64,000 nt of DNA from Vandiemenella viatica (GCA_031002005.1 JARYHS010013630.1:30963504-31027503); one strand, 5' to 3'. Shown: positions 44,111-55,738, numbered from the stretch's first letter. Made by a program: numbers and translations. Notes: generated by a model not told the origin, from the letters alone.

Positions 44111-45661
44111 CATGAAATTCTGATTTATTTCAACTGGGAGTTAAATTTTGGTACAAAACTGTATGGTTCCAAGTTGATGGAGTTTTTAAACGGACTATTT
44201 TTTGATCTCTCTATAATCTTCCAATAATTATTCTTTCAATTTTCTCATAGCACAGTGTTCATTAAAGATACTTGTCTGTTATTAGTACTTCAGTATTAAT
44301 AATTGGTGATGACACATTTTCAGAGAATCCATTGGAATCCTCCGACACATTGTTATTGTTTGTAGTTCTTCTATCAGAAGGGTTTGATGGCCCCACTTCT
44401 CCAGAATCGTTAGGTTCCTGCGTGTTAAATATTTAAAAGAAGTTGCAGAATTATCTTAAATTTGCAGTAGGGAAGGAAAGTTGAAAAAAAAAGTAGTATA
44501 CTAACCTATAATATGTCCTTTACATGTAGGTGGGATATTAACCTCAGGTTCGGAGCCAACATCGAATAAAAATCACTGACTTCCTAATTGATAGAAAATT
44601 ATTCATTATGTTGTATCTCCTATAAATTGAGTTAACATAAATCGGGTGAAAGTATGTGTAGTTATATTTGCTTTAGTGAAAATTCAAAAGTCTATTAGTT
44701 GACAATTGGAAGGATAAAGTAGGTTAAGAAAATAATTAAATTCTCAAGAATTATGAGCAATAAATTCTCATAAAATCCAAGTTTATTATTGTATGATGTA
44801 CCGTAACACTTAAGTGCACCATAGAAAAGTCTATAACTGACAGCATCAAGTGTTGTTTGTTGACGCAGTTTATGCATTAATTTTTCCAGCTGGATGCCAT
44901 GACAGCCAAAGGTAATACATCTGTGAACGGCTGTTCCCAAGTCTGCGACGCTGTATGCAAAACAGTTACGGATATTCCGCTAGAGGCTCTGCTGTAAATT
45001 TGTTGTCACTTGTCTGTCGAATGTTCTTTCTTCCCGATGAGTTTTGGTTAGTCGCTATTTGCTGTGATGAGTTGTATACCATTTGTTACTGCTACATCAG
45101 CTGCACGATCACCATGTTGTATTTTTCTTACCGGATTGTCTATTTGTGTAGCTATCAACTTCGTGTTTCTTAATAGCTTAAATCACAGTCACCAGGGTAC
45201 ATGTCCCATTTAAACTCGTTCAGAACTTAAATCTTCAAACTTATTAACTTAATTTCTTCTATTCGAATAACAACAAACTTTCATATGAATTCTTGCGATT
45301 TACTAAAGTAGCATTCAGATGAAGATACAAGGTCCTTTCCTTGCAGTAACAGTTTATCATCAACTCAAACACACACACCTATTACCTTGCTCGCTCTCTG
45401 TTTGTTACTCCGGTCATTTTCATGACTACTGATTTATGCCAGAGTAACATTAAATCTTCTGTAATTTCTCCATGAAACTTGTTGCGCTACAACCTGGGTA
45501 AATACTCCTGTCTAATAAAGTGGGTTCATTTGATGTGTGTTTATATTTAGTCAAGTGGCCATATGAAAATGAAGGAGTCTCTGATACATGTGTTTCACTT
45601 ACCCAACAGTGCAAATGATTAATTCTTTTTACTATGGCTTTACACTTTGTCTACATCAAGA
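44111..45661. other. intronic, no recognised feature
   Basis: AT-rich sequence. A slightly GC-richer part near 44900-45180 has a 72-codon frame of no known content. Confidence 0.45.
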
Positions 45662-45852
45662 TCGTTAGAGGTGCCAACGGACTGGGGGCAATAAAGTGAA
45701 AAGAATTCAGTTATGGTCTTTTGAAGGAGCTATTCCCACATTCACATGGAGGGTTTTCGGGAACTATCGGAAACCAAAATCTGAATGGCTGAATGGGGAT
45801 TCAAACCTGCATCCTTCCGAATGCTAGGACAGAGTGTTACCACTCACCATAC
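45662..45852 (-). repeat. tRNA-derived SINE, minus strand
   Basis: The complement reads 'tatggtgagtggtaacactc' (A-box), 'gcaggtttgaatcccc' (B-box) and then the family body, including 'ccttcaaaagaccataactg'. It is a moderately diverged copy. Confidence 0.75.
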
Positions 45853-46019
45853 ATGCTAGAAATTTATTTCCAGCAATGAATACATATTTGACTTGTTTTG
45901 ATAAAACAGATAAAAATTTTAAAAAATGCATGATTTTGAAATAAAAACATTAAACATATACTTGCCAATTGTTCTGCAGTAAATTTAACTATTCCTTCTG
46001 TAACTTATGGACAAATTCC

Positions 46020-46023
46020 TTTA

Positions 46024-46056
<33 letters not shown>
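46020..46056. repeat. (AT)n microsatellite
   Basis: About 15 AT units in an AT-rich stretch. Confidence 0.9.
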
Positions 46057-46062
<6 letters not shown>

Positions 46063-46094
46063 AACAATGAAATCAAAGGCTCTAAGTAACGAAA

Positions 46095-46450
46095 AGGAAT
46101 AAAATTAGGATAGGGACATGAGTCACCACTTACCTTTAGATGATGGATGTGGGGCGCGAACTCACAGAAAAGAAAAAAATACTACTGATTAAAGAAATTT
46201 TTGGGATGAACCATTAGTCAACAGGAGAATATTACAGGAAGTGGGTTATGTTGGATACTGCCTCACAGAAAGAGTCACAAGTGTACACGAAGATAGCCAT
46301 CTGGTGAATCAGAATAAGGCTGTACGCCGAAATATTGCGCTTTTCTTGTGTTTGTTCTTTTTTTTTTTTTTTTTTCTGTTCATTGTACCCAGCCACCTTC
46401 ATTTGTGGTAAGTGTTGGGTCATATTTCCCTATCCTTTCTTAATTTTATT
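46095..46450. repeat. two Penelope-like terminal repeats facing each other
   Basis: The left copy starts 'aaaattaggatagggacat' with 'ccacttacctttagatgatg'. The right copy is its inverse, ending 'ccctatcctttcttaatttt' with 'cacttaccacaaatgaagg' on the minus strand. Between them, on the + strand, 46310-46332 reads a degenerate CTGANGA box, the stem GGC-tgtac-GCC, and GAAAT. No protein part remains. Confidence 0.65.
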
Positions 46451-47184
46451 TCCTTAAAGCATTTTCCTGCTCATCTATACTATTATAAATCTGTAAGCAA
46501 GGTGCGTTTGTAGTGAGGCTTGATCTCTAATAACGCAAAAACTACCGCATCAATTTGCATGGTGTTTCCAAATTTTTAAAGCTAATGTTGCTGATCAACA
46601 TCTGCAGAAGTAGCTAACGACTACTATGTACCATGGGAAGAAGAAAGTCAGTAAAAAACTTCAGAAATGTGAAACTGTAGACCACAGATAATTATACACA
46701 TTCAGACGGTCACTCCTTTCATAAAGAGACCTGACAAAATTTAGGATTTCCCTTTTTTTTTTTTTTTACTTCTGCGATTCATTTTTCTGGACCGCAGTAC
46801 TTCAAAATAAAAAGAATACATGAATCAAGTATAATCAGCATTTACTTGAATCGTAACAGGTCTGTTGAATTACGAAAAAGTTGTATTACAAATATTGAAG
46901 ACATGTATTGTCTCTGGTAGACTGTTATACAGTTTGTCTCTGGTCTCTGGAACAAAATTGCTACGTGAATTCTGTACAATACAGCCACAATAAGCCAATA
47001 CTTAATACGAAATTCAGTTTTTTCGATGTCTGAAAAACAGCTATTATAAATATCAGCAAGTAATAAAACATACTTCTTTCATAATGACTTGTGCGGAATT
47101 GCACATATTTGGAAGTACTTTATTCGATTAATATGTCTCGTGGCTATAACGTGCAAATATAACTAGGCATCCGAAAATTCAGGT

Positions 47185-48264
47185 ACATGCGACTCAAATA
47201 ATTACATAGAAAATACGGATATATTGAAAGAAACTCAAATAAATTTTTTTCAGATCCTAATGCTACACCGCGTAAATTATAAAGCTAAAAGAATCGTTCC
47301 TTTGGCCTATAACAAAGCATATCAGCTGTCATCACTGTCCAGGTTGCATTTCAATCGATTTACAACTTGCGATAATTTTGCCACTCAGAAATAATTGCTT
47401 GAGTTACATGCACATTAGTACATATACTGTACCGTGATCCATTTTGACATTTTTGAATTAATTATATCTGACTGAAATAATGACAATAATGATACGACGG
47501 TTTGAAACCAAGATTAACTCCAATTCACATAAATTTCTATTTTAAAGCAGGAATAATTGATGGTGTATCAACATAAAATAAAAACCAATATCCAAACAGC
47601 AAAAAATAAATAAATCAGAAAAAATTGAGATGCTGTGATTATTGGTAACGAATTTTTATTTCAAATATAGCTACGCATCCTAAAATTCTATTCTACATCG
47701 CGTAAATTTTAAAACTAAACCCGTTATGCCTGATGCTAAACAAAACGAGTCAATTGTCATCTGGTCCAGGCGGTTGTTTCGCCAGGTACTTACATGCGAC
47801 TGAAATAATTACATAGAAAGTACGGCTATATTGAAAGAAACTTAAATTAAAAATGTTTCATATCCTAATGCTACACCGCGTAGATTATAAAGCTGCAGGC
47901 ATCGTCTCTTAGGCTTATAACAAAGCATCATATCAGCTGTCAGGTTGCATTTCAAGCGATTCACAACTTGCGATAATGTTGCCGCTCAGAAATAATTGTT
48001 TCAGTTACATGCACGTTACTACATAAACTGTACCATGATCACATCTCGACATTTTTGGATTATATATGACTGAAATAATGACAGTAATGATACGACGATT
48101 TGAAATCAAGAGTAGCTCCAATTCACGTAAATTTCTATTTTAAAGAAGGAATAATTGATGGTGTATCAACATAAAATAAAAACCAATATCCAAACAACAA
48201 AAAATAAATAAATCAGAAAAAATTGAGATGCTGTGATTATTGGTAACGAATTTTTATATTTCAG
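47185..48264 (+). repeat. duplicated module of about 475 bp inside the Helitron-like element
   Basis: Copies at 47185-47665 and 47792-48264, offset about 600 bp, share 'acatgcgact', 'aatgctacaccgcgta', 'ttgcatttcaa' and 'atacgacg', and a nearly identical last part from 'ggaataattgatggtgtatc' to 'ttattggtaacgaattttta'. The right parts are much more similar than the left parts, which suggests gene conversion or a partial second duplication. Confidence 0.85.
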
Positions 48265-48309
48265 CACACTTCCAAGAGGACTAAGTCGAAGATTACTGCT
48301 ATATTTACA

Positions 48310-48620
48310 TAAATTTATGGCACCGCGGTTATGTTGCAATCCTCGGTATCCACATTTAAAAATAAACTTTTTTTAGTTAAGTATCATGGAAACAATATTT
48401 TTCATTAAATCCACAGATACATCCTTAACAAAGCTTATACCTAGCTATATAATCCCAGGCAAAGTTTACACATAAAATCGCCAAAAAAATTACACATAAT
48501 GATTATAATATCAGCTTTCTTAACGTTACAACTGTTATATATCCATTTAAATTTTCGGTACCACGGTTAACGTGGAATCCTCCATATCAGCATTTAAAAA
48601 TATTATGTTTTAGCTGAGTT
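48310..48620 (+). repeat. second direct repeat in the Helitron-like element
   Basis: A block with 'aaatttatggcaccgcggtt' and 'tgcaatcctcggtatcc' (about 48310) recurs at about 48550 as 'aaattttcggtaccacggtt' and 'gtggaatcctccatatc', both followed by 'catttaaaaat'. Spacing is about 237 bp. Confidence 0.7.
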
Positions 48621-48636
48621 AAATATTGCTTTCAGA

Positions 48637-48810
48637 AATAATAGAGAACGTCAAAGAGAACTAGATGAAATAGCTAGAGCAAATGAAAGTAACCTGCACC
48701 GAGAAAAGCGATTGACCTATAACTGGGTTCTATACGCTAAATCCATAGCTTCTGAAAGCGCACAGAAGAAAGAACGTCATTTGAACCGTGAAAGCCTTTC
48801 TAAACAATAA
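48637..48810 (+). pseudogene. short coding trace, RNRERQRE-type region
   Basis: Frame 48637-48810 reads 'FRNNRERQRELDEIARANES' then 'NLHREKRLTYNW' and ends at a stop (48808-48810). Charged, arginine-rich repeats of this kind occur near the start of Helitron Rep-Hel proteins, which would fit the surrounding element. The match is by composition and pattern only. The LINE begins within about 20 bp of the stop. Confidence 0.4.
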
Positions 48811-48825
48811 ATGTTTATACTTCGC

Positions 48826-50290
48826 ACAAGGGCCGGGTCCCGATGGTATACCGGTAAGAGTATTTTCTGAATACGCGGAGGATATTGAACCATTTCTGTC
48901 AGATATATTCCGTAAATCACTAGAAGAGAGAAAAGTACCTTTTAGCTGGAAAATAGCCCAGGTAATTCCCGTTTTTAAGAAAGGAGATCGGAGTGATCCT
49001 AGGAATTATCGACCCATATCTCTAACATCGGTCTGCAGCAGAATTCTGGAACATGTCATATGCTCGAACGTAATGAAGTTTCTAGATGAGAACGAGTTAC
49101 TTACACCATGCCAACACGGATTTCGGAAGAAGCGATCGTGTGAAACATAATTGGCCCTATTTTCCCACGACATAATGAAAGTTATCGATGCAGGTTCGCA
49201 AGTTGATGCGGTTTTTTTTTGGATTTTCAGAAAGCTTTTGAATCTGTGCCACACAACCGACTTTTAGCGAAGATTCGAGCCTACGGTATTTCGGCTCAGA
49301 TTTGCGAGTGGATACATGATTTTCTAACTGGTCGATCACAATATGTCGTTGTTGACGGGGAAGCCTCATCTAAGATAATGTTACTTCGGGCGTTCCTCAG
49401 GGAAGTGTAATAGGTCCACTTCTTTTCTTAATATTTATAAACGATCTAGGTGACAACGTCAAATGCTGGTTGCGATTGTTTGCCGACGATGCGGTTATCT
49501 ATAGGGAAATAAGGTGCTCCGACGACTGCTTAGAAATTCAGCGTGATTTGGATGCTATTTTCGATTGGTGCCGTAGATGGCAGCTTACACTTAATTGCAA
49601 AAAGTGCAAGGCAATGCGGATAAGTAACAAGAAGAATCAGGTTGTTCACGAGTACAAAATAAACAATTCACCTATTGACACGGTTGATTCCGTGAAGTAT
49701 CTGGGGGTGATAGTACAAAGCAACATGAAATGGGACATGCACATAACTTCCGTCGTAGGCAAGGCAAATTCTAAATTACGATTCATAGGTCGTATTTTGA
49801 GGAATTGTAATGCTCAAACAAAGGAGATAGCGTATAAAACACTGGTGCGTCCGCATCTGGATTACTGTTGTGGGGTTTGGGATCCGTATCGCAAGGTTCT
49901 GATTGACTCAGTTGAGAGGGTGCAGAGGAGAGCCGCTAGATTCGTGACTTGTTGTTACAGCCCTTATGAAAGCGTCACAGAATTGATACATAGATTGGGC
50001 TGGGATAGTTTGGAAGACAGACAACGTAGCTTGCGTTCGAATTTACTGGAGAATATGCGAAAAAATTTAAATTTCGAGTGCAATGAAATACTTCTTCCGC
50101 CAACCTATTTAGGTCGCAATGACCGGAGGGATAAGATTAGGGAAATAAGATGCCGTACTGATACTTATATGTATTCCTTCTTTCCTCGCACTATTCGGGA
50201 TTGGAATGGGCGGGTTTAGGATTGGTGCTTAGTACCCTCTGCCACCCACAATGTTTGTGATTTGCAGAGTATGGATGTAGATGTAGAATA
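48826..50290 (+). mobile_element. CR1/L2-like LINE, 5'-truncated copy 1 (RT to 3' end)
   Basis: It encodes the RT: 'GPDGIPVRVFSEYAEDIEPF', 'NYRPISLTSVCSRILEHVIC', 'QHGFRKKRSCET', 'LFADDAVIYREI' (catalytic ADD) and 'VQRRAARFVTCCYSP', ending 'TIRDWNGRV' at 50219. Breaks: a CAA-to-TAA stop at 49148, a run of nine T at 49212-49220 where seven keep frame, and a lost A near 49377. The 3' UTR ('ccctctgccacccacaatg') ends in a short (ATGTAG)n tail. It has no ORF1 or endonuclease and is inserted in the Helitron-like element. It is nearly identical to copy 2. Confidence 0.92.
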
Positions 50291-50538
50291 ATTACAACCA
50301 CGAATTACTACTGTTAATTTTTCAGGAACCTTTTCTACTATTGAATCAATTGCATCATGTTAAAATATGAATAAAACAACTCTCTGACATCAGTATGAAA
50401 ACCGAACCTAACGAAACTATTCAGAATACATTAACAGTTCATGCCTTTCCACGTTAATGTCTGATAAGAGAATAAAATCGGTAAATAATTTCTACACCTG
50501 CCAAGGCACGCGCGCGTGAAGCAGCGGGCAAATGCTAG

Positions 50539-51207
50539 TTATATATATATATCTATCGCTCCAAAAACCTTGGGGAAATACATATGTATTTGGTTTGGGA
50601 ACAGAAAATTTTGTATGGAACAAGCCATATGCATCTGCATTAAGTAAAATCAACATAGATATTGTGCATGTTTTTGAAGGGTTTTCTTCAAATAACTGTT
50701 TATTTTTTTAAATAAAATTTATTTACTGTTATCTGGTTATTTCTTACAAGTGTTCCATAGATCCCTCCTAAGAAAGGACCTCTGGTATGTGGAACATGTC
50801 ATGGTTAATATATTCATGTACAAGATGAATAATAGTCATAGTGAAAAGTATTATATGTTAAAAAAATTACTATTAATATTTACAAGTGAATATTGCAAAA
50901 GGCATATTAGATACAATTAATTCTTATGTACAAATTCTTGGATAGAGTAGAAGTTGCCAATAAGATAACCACTCAGTTTTTCTTTAAATACACCTTTACT
51001 ATCTATAGATTGTTTTATGCTTTCTGGAAGTTTGTGAAATGGATTTGTTCCAGAATAATTTACTCTTCTTTGTAGTAGAGAAAATAATGTTTGTTTCATG
51101 AAAGTTATTTTTATTTCTCGTATGTAAATTGTGTACATGTGAATTTAATATAAACAGTTAAACTGTTTTATTTAAGAGTATGTGACTCGGAAAGTCTGAG
51201 GGAAGAA
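50539..51207. other. (TA) run, then no recognised feature
   Basis: A short (TA)n run at 50539-50550 follows the Helitron-like end. The rest is AT-rich. Confidence 0.5.
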
Positions 51208-51800
51208 ATGGAGACTCTTACAAAAATATTCCGAGCCAATACCTATAGTGAATCAGACATCAGAAGGGTTTTCAGACCTAAAAAAAACATGGAAGACGTC
51301 AACTTGTCTAGTGAGACCAATGTGCCAAGAAAATTCGCCTGTCTTCCATACATACGTGGCATCACTGATTGGATTGGGAAGCTGTTTAAGTGGGTGGAAG
51401 TGCAAATCATATACAAAATTCACTGCAAACTCGGCCAGTCATTATGCGGGGTAAAAGACAAATTATACCCACACCAGCTTACGGGTGTTTACGACATCCC
51501 CTGCAACTGTGGCAGTGTATACATTGGAGAGAGAGGTCGCACTGTGGAGGAGAGAACATATCTGCCACTACAAATATAACAACAGCGACAAATCTGCCAC
51601 CGTTCGCCATGCTATTGACACCAGGCATGAAATAAAATTTAAAGATACGAAGCTGCTGTGGAGAGAAGACCAGTGGTGGCCTCAACAAGTGAAAGAAGCA
51701 GCAGAAATCTTAGGGAATTCCAACAACATCAACGAAGATAGCGGCCTTTTCCTCTGCGATGCTTGGCGACATTTGCTATGTAAACATGAATATAAACAAT
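51208..51800 (+). pseudogene. Penelope element, C-terminal GIY-YIG endonuclease, frame-shifted
   Basis: The frame from 51208 reads 'METLTKIFRANTYSESDIRR' and continues to 'LTGVYDIPCNCGSVYIGERG' (GVY...YIG nuclease motif). The frame then shifts near 51540 to 'REHICHYKYNN', 'SATVRHAIDTRHEIKFKDTK' and 'REDQWWPQQVKEAAEIL', ending 'DAWRHLLC' at about 51780. This is the Penelope-type C-terminus, a different branch from the 25 kb element (no CKRPRCKTC linker; the YIG box follows CNCG). RT is absent. A hammerhead-like motif follows within 30 bp. Confidence 0.88.
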
Positions 51801-51804
51801 ATCT

Positions 51805-51835
51805 CTGAAGAAGGCTGGAGTTTACCAGCTGAAAG
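51805..51835 (+). ncRNA. hammerhead ribozyme-like core after Penelope ORF
   Basis: CTGAAGA (core box 1) is followed by a stem-loop GCTGG-agttta-CCAGC and then GAAA (core box 2), the order and spacing of a hammerhead ribozyme with helix II. Hammerhead ribozymes are known in Penelope-like terminal repeats. Helices I and III and the cleavage site could not be placed by eye, so activity is not claimed. Confidence 0.5.
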
Positions 51836-51856
51836 CTTAGATAAATTATCCAGTAA

Positions 51857-52270
51857 ATGACGCGGCATAGCCGTAAAGTTATAATTCAAGCATCTAGATT
51901 TGTTTGTGGAAATTATTGCAGGACCCAGTCAGTAATTGATATGATAAAGGAGCTGGATTGGGACTCATTGGAGGAAAGGAGGAGGGTGAAGAGAGTGCTG
52001 AAAATGTACAGGGCATATGTTGGTGGTGGAGCTTGGAGGGATATTGGTCAACGAATTAGGAATAGTACATGGAATGGGAAAGCCGACCATGACTACAAGC
52101 TTGCGCTCAATTTCATGTATATAAGGGAGTGGGAAAATTTTCATTTTTTGGTAAGGGTGTCAGCGATTGGAACAAATTGCCATTTCTAGTGATGAATAAT
52201 TTACTAAAAACGCTTAAGGAATTTAAAATTAAAATTTGTAAATCAGAAAAGTAAATGGGGGAGGAATTTA
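51857..52270 (+). pseudogene. LINE RT C-terminal fragment (family 2) and 3' end
   Basis: Reads 'IIQASRFVCGNYCRTQSVID', 'MIKELDWDSLEERRRVKRVL', 'YRAYVGGGAWRDIGQRI' and 'KADHDYKL', then 'VSDWNKLPF' in a shifted frame. The same family as 3.0 kb (minus) and 60.16 kb. The 3' end 'ggaatttaaaattaaaatttg' is shared with 60.28 kb. Confidence 0.8.
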
Positions 52271-54299
52271 AAATTACAACTATTTGATTATCTGGGAACT
52301 TTCCACTGGAGTGTTTGCTCCATTGCAATGAAATTAATATATTTTTTTTTTAATGAAAAAGAGAAGGCGAAGGGAGAGAAAGATGCATGTACCTCATATT
52401 CTATCGCGAAGGGAATCTGTACTCTTTTAGATGAACTGTATTCAGATGACAACAAGTTTTTTAATTACTTAAGAATGTCTAAATCATCTTGTAAGCTAAC
52501 TTTCGTTCTATTTTCGAGATCCCGTTAAAATCCGACAAAGTTTGAGGTTAACATCGGTACACGATACCATAGTCAAAATCGAGAAACAACACTTTAAGTT
52601 CAGAAAAGTAAATAAACAGCACATAGCAACCATAAATAAGAAGTTTCAAGTAAAATATAAACCATAAACTTACCTAAATGAGCGTAATCCGTAATAATCC
52701 ATGAAGCAAAATACACAGGTTTGTTTACCCGACCACAGCACTAATATTCCACTAAATTAAACACTGTAAAGCACTTTCATAATTAGAATTTTACCATTGG
52801 ATATTAAATTCACTAATAACTCGCAGCTCCAGACCGATTTAAAGTAGTAAATATGAAATTTAATGCATCTCCGCATGGAGTGCATTTCAACATTTAATTC
52901 CACCACATCTAAACAACTTCAAAGCTTTAAAGGTAGATTTAATCAAGTAAAACAACCAGTCAGTCAATATTCTTTAAGTTTCCGGTAACCATCAACAAAT
53001 ATAAGTAAATAACAGCCAACAGGTAATGGCGTCGTAAAATCGAACTTTTAAAATTCAATAACTCCTAAACTAACATGTTTAACAGACTAAAAACTTTTCT
53101 AAAGTGCTTAAATTAAATAAAGGTTCAATCTAAATTTAGTTTCAGACCATGACCGGCTTTAAATAAAAAGCGAAATATTTGGTTGCACAACGGAAAACAG
53201 TAAAATTTAGAAATTCCATAACTTCTGATAGACTTAACCGATTTAAAAGATTTTTACACCACTGAGCTCAGCAAAGGCTGAGGAACACGTTGAAAATAGT
53301 ATTAACTTGAGATTTTAAGGCTTTGAGAGTTGGCATTTTTCCTGTGACGTATGATGACGTATAACAGTACCCGATTCAAATATGCTTTTAAATTAACCAA
53401 ACTTCGAAATTCATTTTCACTGGTCTGGAAGCTTTAAGAACAAACCACACACATCACTACACCTGTCTCATTACGCTCTTCATCCTGGGAATTTCTGGTA
53501 GCACACAGTTAACAGGTTCTTTTTCCAGATAGACTATTGTCTCGGTCAGTAGATCAGTTTGATAAAAGAGACTCGGCCGCCATGTTTTTGGACAGTATAT
53601 CAAAAGTCTTGGTCTAGTGAGCATGTAGGCTCTCATGTTGCGAGTTTGAGAAGACCAGCTCAAGGTGCGCGGTGATTGATGGGAAGATAGGCGTGATGGC
53701 ATGATGGCCGACCGGCGCCATTTCTAAAATCGGCATGACCAACGTAACATTTTCCGACATGTGTTTCTAACAGATTTCAAATTTGGGGTGGTGCGGTCTG
53801 TTCTGTTTCATGATTTGTGATCTTCGGCTGATGATTTTCTCAGATTGCCATTGCTAACTGTGACCTTTGTAACTTCTGTGAAAAATTTTCAAGAATATAT
53901 AATTCAGTTATCCGGATTCAGACTTTCATTTCTACATTAGTACCTTTCTTACAGGAGGTTAATCTGTAAGTGGCGACCGCAGTAATTTTTACAGTTAGCA
54001 TTCTACAGGGTTTAACACGGTTATACAACTTTTTTACGAACTTTGACAACTTTTGGATGACTTTGAGTTTAGGTGAAGAAGCCGATACCCAACCCCGGTA
54101 TGCAGCTTCGGCCCTAACAGTCTTCCTTTGAATTATTTTCGTTAATAAAGATTGATATTACCGGGAAAGATACGAAATTGAAAAATGCTTCTTGCTTTAC
54201 CCTTTTGTCTTCTCTACACTTTCAGTTTCACTCATTTCCACAGTGACATTCTGTAGTTCACTGGACATATTGAACTTCACACCAATTTCCTGCACGTGT
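52271..54299. other. intronic, no recognised feature
   Basis: Moderately AT-rich, with no transposon protein, SINE head or exon recognised in 2 kb. Open frames up to 81 codons (53457-53702, minus) lack motifs. Confidence 0.4.
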
Positions 54300-54392
54300 C
54301 GCCAATAGTCACCAGCGGTGTGGCTGGTTGCGCTGCCAGGTGACCTAGTGTAATGAGAGGCTAAAGCCCGAAGAACAACAACAACAACAATC
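54300..54392 (+). repeat. SINE 3' end with (AAC)n tail
   Basis: The 'gtgacctagtgtaatgagag', 'gctaaagcccgaag' and (AAC)n text resembles the minus-strand fragment at 39.29 kb, which ends the same way. A tRNA-like head was not found upstream. Confidence 0.5.
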
Positions 54393-54779
54393 TTCTCTAA
54401 ACTACCTGTTAGGGCATCCTCCTCCTAATTTTTCTTATATCAGCCTTAATTTTTTTCTTCTCAAAGTTTTATATGGCTAAGAATTGTCTGTCATTTCATA
54501 ATCAGATCGAATTTTCATTTCCCTCCTCTTGTTTAATAAGCCACTTTTTGTGCTGAATTTGGGTTTTTGAATGATGTTACAACATAAGCTGCCAACTTCT
54601 TTTGGACTTGGGGCTAACAGTGCTGCAGTTCGTCATTCTTAGAATCATGAAGCTTTCTCCAGGGTATGTGTTTAAATTCATGTGTGTTTGCTGCCAAGTT
54701 TTTAGTATTAATAATTTGGCCTTGTTTCTTATAAGCATATTTGTTTCCCCTTTACATTTATTTCAGTCCTTGCTCTTAC

Positions 54780-55180
54780 TAGTCAGTGATTGCTGCTTGT
54801 GTTAAACTTGTTCAAAACTGTGACTTCCTTAACATTGTGAACTAACAAAATGTATCTCATTTTTAATGCTAATGTTGGAGCTTCAACATGTACACTTTCT
54901 GGAAGAAAGCTTCTTAAAAATGTGTTCATGATTAGCATTTTCGATAATTCAGTGAAATGCACCAATCTCCCTCCACTGTCATTTTTCGCATCAGTCCCAA
55001 AGTTGCCCACTACTGTCATTTCTCTCATCAATCCCATAATTGACCACCACCTAGTCACCCCATTTCCAGATGCCAACCTTGGCATTAAGGTCACTAATAA
55101 CCAGTTTGAAGTAGCAGTATCTTTCTTTCTTACAGATTTCCTCAATACTTCATCCAAATGGCTTTAGGTGGTAGCATAAA
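54780..55180 (-). pseudogene. RTE-like LINE endonuclease fragment
   Basis: The minus strand reads 'FKLVISDLNAKVGIWKWGD' (the 'GDFNAKVG' box of AP-type endonucleases), 'YGINERNDSSGQLWD' and later 'RKCTC'. This order is typical of RTE/BovB-like LINE endonucleases. The frame is broken, and the opposite-strand frame over the same DNA is a shadow. Confidence 0.65.
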
Positions 55181-55493
55181 CCTGCACAATCTGTACTTTG
55201 AATGTTTTTGAAACATTTAGATCCAGGTTAGCTGTTCTGCTGAATGTCTAAATGTTCCTTAATGCACAGATGTCTTTTTGCGTCAAGCTCAGTATTAACT
55301 TCTTCTGGTAATCAGCATTGCAACCAAGTAATTAAATTTGGTGCCAACCATTTTTAGGTGTATTAAACCAGTTGAATAAACATTGTACTCAGTGTCTTGT
55401 TTAAAGTGTTCATTGTCTTTTATCATGTATTGATACAAGAAGTGACCAATAAGAAATAATTCAAATATTTTACCTAAAATATGTTTTTTACAG

Positions 55494-55738
55494 ATCACTT
55501 CAGCCTTGTCAAGAAATGCTTGGTAGCTCTGGAAGAATGTGTGTTACGTTTTCCACATCACTACAAATCTTTGTATCGTCTAACCCATTACTACTTTCAT
55601 TCAAAATTTCATCGTGACATTAACAAATGTCAAGATTTACTTTTGGGGACTTACAAGTGTTTGGAAGCTCCTGGTCGCCCCTCTGGTTGTACTGTCCAAG
55701 GATTATTCGCCGACAGGAAAAGTAATAATTTCTTTAAT
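55494..55738 (+). CDS. CABIN1: CABIN1/HIR3-like, exon 7 in window
   Basis: A 245 bp exon; the first two bases complete a codon from exon 6, and it ends in phase 0. Acceptor 'atgttttttacag', donor 'gtgagt' at 55739. It encodes 'HFSLVKKCLVALEECVLRFP', 'HHYKSLYRLTHYYFHSKFHR', 'DLLLGTY' and 'QGLFADRKSNNFFN'. The 'RFP-HYKSLYRL' and 'QGLF-(E/D)R--NNFFN' blocks are hallmarks of CABIN1, where a conserved 'GIWRIP' block comes next. That next exon was not found before the end of the window. The preceding intron is 16,887 bp, the longest here. Confidence 0.95.

Larger units (their letters stand above)
46474..50538 (+). mobile_element. Helitron-like element, copy B, carrying a LINE
   Basis: It begins TC after A ('tctatactattataaatctg', 46474) and ends CTAG before T ('gcgggcaaatgctag', 50538). 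The 12 bp perfect palindrome 'cacgcgcgcgtg' (50507-50518) lies about 17 bp before the CTAG end, close to where Helitrons carry their 3' hairpin. The interior holds a duplicated module (47185-47665 and 47792-48264) and a short coding trace at 48637-48810. A LINE (48826-50290) is inserted, leaving about 2.6 kb of Helitron sequence. No Rep or helicase domain is seen in it. Confidence 0.65.
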
